Shown one piece after another: positions 24,158-28,686 of a stretch of DNA of 28,686 nucleotides (position 1 is its first letter; each line of letters starts with the position of its first letter). Origin of the DNA: JAMLIN01 sp964509685 (GTDB lineage Bacteria; Pseudomonadota; Gammaproteobacteria; Burkholderiales; Burkholderiaceae_E); contig CAZDYQ010000044.1 of assembly GCA_964509685.1 (NCBI GenBank), forward strand, positions 1 to 28,686, given 5' to 3'. Both the position numbers and the translations under genes were made by a program. The notes under the pieces were generated by a model. That model did not search any database. It was given only the letters and a program-made list of their open reading frames with translations, and was not told the DNA's origin.

Positions 24158-24191
24158 GAAGCTCCGTCGGTGAAGGGGTGATCGAAGCTTC
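24158..24191 (-). promoter_or_regulatory. Hairpin that would sequester the flp ribosome binding site
   Basis: In the flp transcript GAAGCUUCG (24191-24183) can pair with CGGAGCUUC (24166-24158), nine pairs with one G-U, around a 16-base loop. The second arm contains the GGAG ribosome binding site, six bases before the AUG. Folding would block translation initiation, so this could be a translational switch. It is a sequence observation; no trigger is known. Confidence 0.4.
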
Positions 24192-24250
24192 ATCTTGCTC
24201 GCGAGCCCGGCGGTTCGCGATCGTCCAGCGGTCGTAGCCGGACTAAGGCT

Positions 24251-24275
24251 GAGGGCCGGTACGAGCCCGGCCCTC
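24251..24275 (-). terminator. Strong hairpin between the quinone oxidoreductase and flp
   Basis: GAGGGCCGG and CCGGCCCTC flank a seven-base loop. The stem is nine GC-rich pairs, 86 bases beyond the oxidoreductase stop codon. On the minus strand the following bases are AGCCTTAGT, without a T-run, so intrinsic termination is uncertain. If the sigma-54-like promoter at 24319-24332 is real, the hairpin is instead part of the flp leader. Confidence 0.4.
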
Positions 24276-24318
24276 GAGAAGCGTCGGCGCGGCCGCGCGA
24301 CGCGATGCGCCATGCGGC

Positions 24319-24332
24319 GCAAGGGACGTGCC
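24319..24332 (-). promoter_or_regulatory. Sigma-54-type (-24/-12) promoter candidate for the Tad operon
   Basis: On the minus strand the sequence GGCACGTCCCTTGC matches the sigma-54 consensus TGGCACG-N4-TTGC at every fixed position except the first T (here C). The GG at -24 and GC at -12 have the required 10-base spacing. Transcription would start near 24308, leaving a leader of about 150 bases before flp. No sigma-70 pair was found in this gap. It is a match to consensus only. Confidence 0.42.
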
Positions 24333-24360
24333 GTCGCCCCGCGCCGCTGCGCCCCGAGCC

Positions 24361-25338
24361 TCAGCCCGGTACCACCACCACCTTGCCCTTGACCTTGCGG
24401 CCGGCCAGGTCGAGCAGCGCCTGGCCCGCCTGCTCGAGCGTGTAGCTCTTGGTGACGGGCGGCTTGACCTTGCCGGAGGTGTAGAGCTCGAACAGGTCCT
24501 TCAGGTGCTGCTCGGTCTGCTTCGGGTCGCGACGCAGGAAGGCGCCCCAGAAGACGCCCACCAGCGAGCCGCTCTTCAGCAGCGCGAGGTTGAGCGGCAG
24601 CCTCGGGATCTCGCCCGCGGCAAAGCCGATGACCAGGTGACGGCCGTCCCAGCCGATCGAGCGGAAGGCGGCCTCGGTCATCGAGCCGCCGACGGGGTCG
24701 TAGATCACGTCCGGGCCCTTGCCGTCGGTGAGCGCCTTGATCCGCTCGCGCAGGTCCTCGCTGCCATAGTTGATGCACTCGTCGGCACCGCGCTCGCGGC
24801 ACAGCGCAAGCTTGTCCTCGCTCGACGCGGCCGCGATCACCCTGGCGCCCATCGCCTTGCCGATCTCCACCGCGGCGATGCCCACACCGCCGGCCGCGCC
24901 GAGCACGAGCAGCGTCTCGCCCGGCTGCAGCTTGGCGCGATCCTTGAGCGCGTAGAGACTCGTGCCGTAGGCGAGCACGAAGGCGGACGCCACGTCGAAG
25001 GGCATGTCGCCCGGGATCGGCATGACGCGCCCTTCCTCGGCCAGCGCCTTCTCGGCGAAGCCGCCCCAGCCGATGCTGGCGAGAACCCGGTCGCCCGGCT
25101 TGTAGCGGGTCACGCCCTCACCCACCGCCTCGACGATGCCGGCGACCTCGCCGCCCGGGGAGAAGGGAAGCTCGGGGACGAACTGGTACTTCTTCTCGAT
25201 GATGAGCGTGTCGGGAAAGTTGACCCCGGCGGCCTTCACCGCGATCAGGACCTGGCCGGGACCCGGAACCGGATCGGCCACCTCCTCGACCACCAGCGTC
25301 TCCGGCGGTCCCCAGGCCTTGCAAAGTACGGCTTTCAT
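24361..25338 (-). CDS. NADPH:quinone oxidoreductase family protein (zinc-free MDR)
   Basis: This is a cytoplasmic NADPH-dependent oxidoreductase of the quinone reductase branch of the medium-chain dehydrogenases, 325 residues. The GroES-like domain covers about 1-115, with GVNFPDTLIIEKKYQ (38-52), PFSPGGEVAGIVEAVGEGV (58-76) and PGDRV. The Rossmann domain has VLGAAGGVGIAAVEIGKAMG (145-164), the AAGGVG form typical of the QOR group. No zinc-binding cysteine or histidine set is present. The last strand is KVKGKVVVVPG. GGAGA sits six bases before the ATG at 25338. The family also includes acryloyl-CoA and crotonyl-type reductases, so the exact substrate is open. It lies between the Tad operon and the dehydrogenase pair, with 89 bases before it. 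Confidence 0.9.
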   Translation of the reverse strand: MKAVLCKAWGPPETLVVEEVADPVPGPGQVLIAVKAAGVNFPDTLIIEKKYQFVPELPFSPGGEVAGIVEAVGEGVTRYKPGDRVLASIGWGGFAEKALAEEGRVMPIPGDMPFDVASAFVLAYGTSLYALKDRAKLQPGETLLVLGAAGGVGIAAVEIGKAMGARVIAAASSEDKLALCRERGADECINYGSEDLRERIKALTDGKGPDVIYDPVGGSMTEAAFRSIGWDGRHLVIGFAAGEIPRLPLNLALLKSGSLVGVFWGAFLRRDPKQTEQHLKDLFELYTSGKVKPPVTKSYTLEQAGQALLDLAGRKVKGKVVVVPG

Positions 25339-25427
25339 GCTGTCTCCGTAGCGACGTTCGATGCGCGCCCGCTCGGGCGTTCGCGGTTGATGCGGAAAGC
25401 CGATTTAACCATGAACGATCCTGCGCA

Positions 25428-26480
25428 TCACCGCGCCCGCGGGGCGAAGCGCACGCCCGTGAGCTCCTCCGTGGCTTCCCAGAGCCGGGCCGCGGCAGCC
25501 GTGTCCCGCGCCGCGGGCGGAACGGTCGCGAAGCCGAGCGGACCCCGCCGCTCGTTGTCGCCGGTCGGCCCGTAGTAGGCTCCGCCCGACGCTTCGGGCG
25601 CGGTCGCGGCATAGAGTGTCGGCACCGCGCCCTGCGCCGCGGAAGGATAGTTCGCGCGGTCCTTCGCCCAGTTGCGGCCGAACTCGCTGTCGATGCCCGG
25701 CCCGCGCTCGACGAGCTCGGTCACCGCAACGCCGGGGTGCGCGGCGATGCTGGTGATGCCCCATGCGTGCGCGTCGCTGCGTCGCTGCAGCTCGAGTGCG
25801 AACATCAGGCACGCGAGCTTCGACTGCGCATACGCGCCGTACGGATCGTAGTCGCGCTCGAACTGCAGGTCGTCGAAGTCGATCCGGCCGCGCAGCGCCG
25901 CGATGCTCGACACGGTGACGACGCGAGGCGAATCGCTCCGGCGCAGCAGCGGCAGCAGCTCGGCAGTCAGCGCGAAATGTCCCGCGTAGTTGATCGCGAA
26001 CTGCAGCTCGAGGCCGTCCCTCGACGTGCCACGCCGTGGCGGCGCCATGATCGCCGCATTGTTGACGAGGCCGTCGAGGCGCGGCAGCGTCGCCGCCAGG
26101 CGCTCGGCCAGGGCTCGAATCGAGGCCATGTCGGCCAGGTCGAGCGCCTCGAACCGGACCCGGGCATCGGGCACGTCCTTGCGGATCCGCTCGATCGCCT
26201 CCCCGCCCCGCTCGGCATTGCGCGCCGCGATCACGACCTGCGCACCCGCTGCGGCCAGCGCCCTGGCATCCTCGAAGCCCATCCCGCTGGTCCCACCCGT
26301 CACCAGGAAGATCCTGCCCTCCTGCGACGGCATGTCGGCGGCGCCCCAGTCGGGTCTCGGCGCGGCGCTGCCGAGCGCGCCATCCATCGTGAACGCGCAG
26401 CCGAGGAGGAGGCCCGCGATCCGGCTTCGCCAGCCGATGCGCGAAGCGGGAGCTCTTGTCGTGTGCAATGCGTCGGTCAT
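25428..26480 (-). CDS. Short-chain dehydrogenase/reductase with N-terminal hydrophobic extension
   Basis: This is an NAD(P)-dependent oxidoreductase of the classical SDR superfamily, 350 residues. The cofactor motif TGGTSGMG is at 61-68, NNAA at 140-143, and the catalytic triad is S192 (TVSSIAA), Y217 and K221 (YAQSK). The SDR domain resembles the retinol-dehydrogenase/protochlorophyllide-reductase-like group. It would normally begin near DWGAADMPSQEGR (44-56); here about 42 extra residues precede it, including SRIAGLLLGCAF, a hydrophobic stretch with a lipobox-like LLGC at 25-28. The start is well supported: AAGGAG lies seven bases upstream and the ATG overlaps the transporter stop codon (ATGA). 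The substrate is unknown. Membrane attachment is inferred from the extension. Confidence 0.88.
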   Translation of the reverse strand: MTDALHTTRAPASRIGWRSRIAGLLLGCAFTMDGALGSAAPRPDWGAADMPSQEGRIFLVTGGTSGMGFEDARALAAAGAQVVIAARNAERGGEAIERIRKDVPDARVRFEALDLADMASIRALAERLAATLPRLDGLVNNAAIMAPPRRGTSRDGLELQFAINYAGHFALTAELLPLLRRSDSPRVVTVSSIAALRGRIDFDDLQFERDYDPYGAYAQSKLACLMFALELQRRSDAHAWGITSIAAHPGVAVTELVERGPGIDSEFGRNWAKDRANYPSAAQGAVPTLYAATAPEASGGAYYGPTGDNERRGPLGFATVPPAARDTAAAARLWEATEELTGVRFAPRAR

Positions 26481-27847
26481 GATCCTCTCCTTGTTGAAAC
26501 GAGTCGATTGCCGACCGCCCCCGGTCCGGGCGATCCCTTGTGCGCGCCGCGCGAGCCGCGACGCCCCAGCCATGCGGCCAGCGCCATCCATGCGAGCGCC
26601 AGCGGCACGACGACGCCGGCCAGGCCCCCCATCGCGAGCCCGAGCTTGCCGAGCACGCCCTCGAGCTGCGCGCCGGCGACGTCGCCCGCCCGATAGACGA
26701 AGGTGTCGATGAGGGCCTTGGCCTTGTACTTGTCCTCGCGGTCCACGACGGTGAAGAGCGCTTCGCGGGCTGGCCGCGTGATGCCGCGCTGGACCGCGCG
26801 ATTGCCGGCCTCGAGCAGGACGAGCACGGCGAAGGAACCGTGGAACGCGAGCCCGACGAAGCCAAGCGCGGTGACCGCCGGCAGGACCGCCAGCGCCACG
26901 CCCAGTCCGAAGCGCTCGACGAGCTTCCCCGTCAGGGCGAGCTGCAGGACCAGCACCGCGACCTGCGTCCACATGTCGAGGCCGCCGAGGATCGCCGTGC
27001 GCTCGTCGAGGCTCGCCGAGGCCGCCGCGACCATCTGCAGCCGGGTGAAGTACACGAAAGTCGCGACGATGCTCATCAGCAGGACGAATCCCGAGATCCC
27101 CGCCAGGTAGCGCGAACGGAAGACGGCGCCCACGCCCGCCCAGGCGCTGCCGCCGATGCGCTCGTCCGCGGCCGCGACGATCGCGGCCGGCGCCGACCCC
27201 GGGAGAGGCAGCGCCGAGGGCGCGAGCCGCTGCAGGAGCCGGGCGATGCCGATCGCGAGCAGCAGGAACGCGCCGGCAACGAGGAGCAGCCCGGGCGTGC
27301 CCACCGGCCCGGCCAGGCGGGTGGCGAGCCAGGGCCCGAAGATCGCTCCCAGCGTGCCGCCGGCGGAGACGGGCGCGAACAGGCGCCTGGCCTGGTCGCT
27401 CGTGAAGCAATCGGCCAGCAGGGCCCAGAACACCATCGTGGCAAACAGGTTGAGGACGCTGAACCAGACGAAGAACACCTGGCCGCTGCGCTCGCCCACC
27501 CCGTCGGGCGCCAACGTGAGCAGGATCCAGAATGCGGCGAGGCCCAGCGCGAAGAAGCCGTAGGTGGCGCCGATGATCTGCATGCGTCCCAGGCGACTCA
27601 CGAGCCATCCGAAAACGGGATTGACGGACAGCGTGACCAGGGCGGTCCCCGCGAAGAGCCAGCGGACGCTCTCGATGCCCCCCGCCATGCCGAGCGCATC
27701 GCGCACGGGTCGCAGCAGCATCAGCGCGGCGAGCACGAGGAAGCAGAGCAGCGCCGCCGCGAGCATCGGACCCGCTTCCCCTCGCCGCAGGTTCAGGATC
27801 GAGAAGAGGCGGTACGGGAGGCGGTCGGCGGTCGGGTTCCGGAGCAT
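26477..27847 (-). CDS. ADP/ATP-translocase-type (NTP/NDP exchange, MFS-like) transporter
   Basis: This is an integral inner-membrane protein of 456 residues with about 11-12 helices, resembling the COG3202 ATP/ADP translocase-like family found in many free-living bacteria. Recognisable regions are LLCFLVLAALMLLRPVRDAL (33-52), NPVFGWLVSRLGRMQIIGA, FSVLNLFATMVFWALLADCF and GNRAVQRGITRPAREALFTV, followed by EDKYKAKALIDTFVYRAGD, a stretch conserved in the family. Free-living members are not proven to exchange nucleotides, so substrate is left open. The ATG at 27847 has GGAG eight bases upstream. Its stop overlaps the SDR start (ATGA), so the two are translationally coupled. It is transcribed divergently from the LysR regulator. 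Confidence 0.85.
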   Translation of the reverse strand: MLRNPTADRLPYRLFSILNLRRGEAGPMLAAALLCFLVLAALMLLRPVRDALGMAGGIESVRWLFAGTALVTLSVNPVFGWLVSRLGRMQIIGATYGFFALGLAAFWILLTLAPDGVGERSGQVFFVWFSVLNLFATMVFWALLADCFTSDQARRLFAPVSAGGTLGAIFGPWLATRLAGPVGTPGLLLVAGAFLLLAIGIARLLQRLAPSALPLPGSAPAAIVAAADERIGGSAWAGVGAVFRSRYLAGISGFVLLMSIVATFVYFTRLQMVAAASASLDERTAILGGLDMWTQVAVLVLQLALTGKLVERFGLGVALAVLPAVTALGFVGLAFHGSFAVLVLLEAGNRAVQRGITRPAREALFTVVDREDKYKAKALIDTFVYRAGDVAGAQLEGVLGKLGLAMGGLAGVVVPLALAWMALAAWLGRRGSRGAHKGSPGPGAVGNRLVSTRRGS

Positions 27848-27966
27848 GCAGGGACTCCCGGGTGGCATGTGGAGAGGCTGGTCCGGAACATTCTTGTTGT
27901 TTGCAGTGTCGGGATAAAGACGCTTACATTGGCAACTCCATTCAGATTTCCTTAACAATCCGCGCC
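27848..27966. promoter_or_regulatory. Divergent regulatory region between transporter and lysR genes
   Basis: This 119-base gap is visibly richer in A and T (27890-27960) than the flanking genes and must contain both promoters and the LysR site. An imperfect dyad, TTGCAGTG (27902-27909) and CATTGGCAA (27927-27935), is a possible operator. I could not assign a convincing -35/-10 pair to either strand. Confidence 0.35.
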
Positions 27967-28686
27967 ATGGATCGTCTCGATTCGCTCCAGCTCTTCACCC
28001 GAATCGTCGAGCTGGGAAGCTTCAGCCGCGCGGCCGGCGTCCTGGGAATCCCGCGGGCGACCGCCACCCACGCGATCAAGACGCTGGAGGCCAGGCTCGG
28101 CACTCGGCTGCTCGAGCGCACCACGCGCCAGGTGCGCCCGACTCTCGACGGCCGCGCGTTCTACGAGCGCTGCGTGCATGTCCTCGCCGAGCTCGAGGAT
28201 GCCGAGAACTCGCTGCGCCATGTGGCCGCCAACCCCCGGGGGACGCTGCGCGTGGACATGGTCAGCGTGCATGCGACCGGCATCGTACTCCCCAGGATCG
28301 ACGAGTTTCGTCGCCGCTATCCCGGCATCGACCTCGTGGTCAGCAGCGGCGACCGCCTGATCGACCTGGTACGCGAAGGCGTCGACTGCGTGGTCCGCGC
28401 GGGCGTGCCGCGCGATTCCTCGCTCGTCGCGCGACGCCTCGCCCTCATGCCGCAGGTGCTCTGCGCGAGTCCGGAGTACCTCGCCCGCTTCGGCACGCCA
28501 CGGCATCCCGAGGAGCTGGCCGACCACCAGTCGGTCGGCTTCTTCTCGCGCGGCGATACCGTGGACCACGCGATCGAACTGGTCGTGGACGGCGAGACGC
28601 GCAGCTACACCACCGGCGGCTGGATCGCCACCAACGATGCCGAGAGCTACCTCGTATGTGCGCAGCGGGGATGCGGCCTCGTCCAG
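27967..28686 (+). CDS. LysR-family transcriptional regulator, 3' end beyond the window
   Basis: This is a DNA-binding regulator, with 240 codons visible and no stop before the window ends. The winged helix-turn-helix is at about 1-60: FTRIVELGSFSRAAGVLGIP (10-29) and IKTLEARLGTRLLERTTR (37-54), the LysR signature. The effector-binding domain begins near 90 (RGTLRVDMVSVHATGIVLPR) and includes GVDCVVRAGVPRDSSLVARR, typical of the CrgA/DsdC-like branch. Start MDRLDSLQLF is standard for the family, although no ribosome binding site is evident before the ATG. LysR regulators usually control the divergent neighbour and themselves, so the transporter-SDR pair is the likely target. The inducer is unknown. 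Confidence 0.93.
   Translation, partial: MDRLDSLQLFTRIVELGSFSRAAGVLGIPRATATHAIKTLEARLGTRLLERTTRQVRPTLDGRAFYERCVHVLAELEDAENSLRHVAANPRGTLRVDMVSVHATGIVLPRIDEFRRRYPGIDLVVSSGDRLIDLVREGVDCVVRAGVPRDSSLVARRLALMPQVLCASPEYLARFGTPRHPEELADHQSVGFFSRGDTVDHAIELVVDGETRSYTTGGWIATNDAESYLVCAQRGCGLVQ

Noticed and set aside
24184..24206. Short perfect palindromes GAAGCTTC and GCTCGCGAGC in the flp leader
   Set aside because: Each is short enough to occur by chance. The first is better explained as one arm of the larger hairpin covering the ribosome binding site.
26481..27608. Upstream extension of the short-chain dehydrogenase to 27608
   Set aside because: The extension is the transporter gene in another frame; the ATG at 26480 has AAGGAG and the ATGA overlap.
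1..28686. CRISPR arrays, tRNAs, insertion sequences, integrases
   Set aside because: No regularly spaced repeats, cloverleaf sequences, transposase motifs or terminal repeats were seen on either strand by eye.

Overview
The window is GC-rich, densely coding chromosomal DNA from a proteobacterium. A Burkholderiales-like betaproteobacterium is most likely. This rests on the neighbourhood mltD, gloB, YafS-type methyltransferase, rnhA, dnaQ, which is conserved in Beta- and Gammaproteobacteria, together with the base composition, the Tad locus and the ManC/GalU pair. The genus cannot be fixed from the sequence alone. I see no tRNA, rRNA, insertion sequence, phage gene or CRISPR array. Both ends cut genes: dnaQ on the left and a LysR regulator on the right.

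Left third (1-11151). The ancestral housekeeping block is present but interrupted. On the minus strand rnhA is followed by a carboxylesterase, then a periplasmic adaptor and an RND efflux pump, and finally dnaQ, whose start codon overlaps the pump's stop codon. A cyclopropane-fatty-acid synthase family gene sits on the plus strand between rnhA and the methyltransferase. gloB and mltD run on the plus strand, and gloB starts inside the same CATG that starts the methyltransferase.

Centre (11189-13680). manC (GDP-mannose synthesis) and galU (UDP-glucose synthesis) diverge from a shared 200-base region. They supply sugar nucleotides for surface polysaccharide.

Main accessory system (13582-24155, minus strand). 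This is a Tad/Flp pilus operon in the order flp, TadG-like, TadE-like, unknown secreted protein, a 55-residue second Flp-like pseudopilin, cpaB, cpaC, FHA-tadA fusion, tadB, tadC, DUF192 and a second TadE-like protein. Nine of the eleven junctions overlap, so the set is probably one translationally coupled transcript. A sigma-54-type promoter match lies upstream, and a hairpin in the leader would cover the flp ribosome binding site. Prepilin peptidase (tadV/cpaA), tadZ/cpaE and tadD are not in the window. The last gene runs about 99 bases antisense into galU.

Right end (24361-28686). A zinc-free quinone oxidoreductase comes first. It is followed by a coupled pair, an ADP/ATP-translocase-type transporter and a short-chain dehydrogenase, transcribed away from a divergent LysR regulator that probably controls them.
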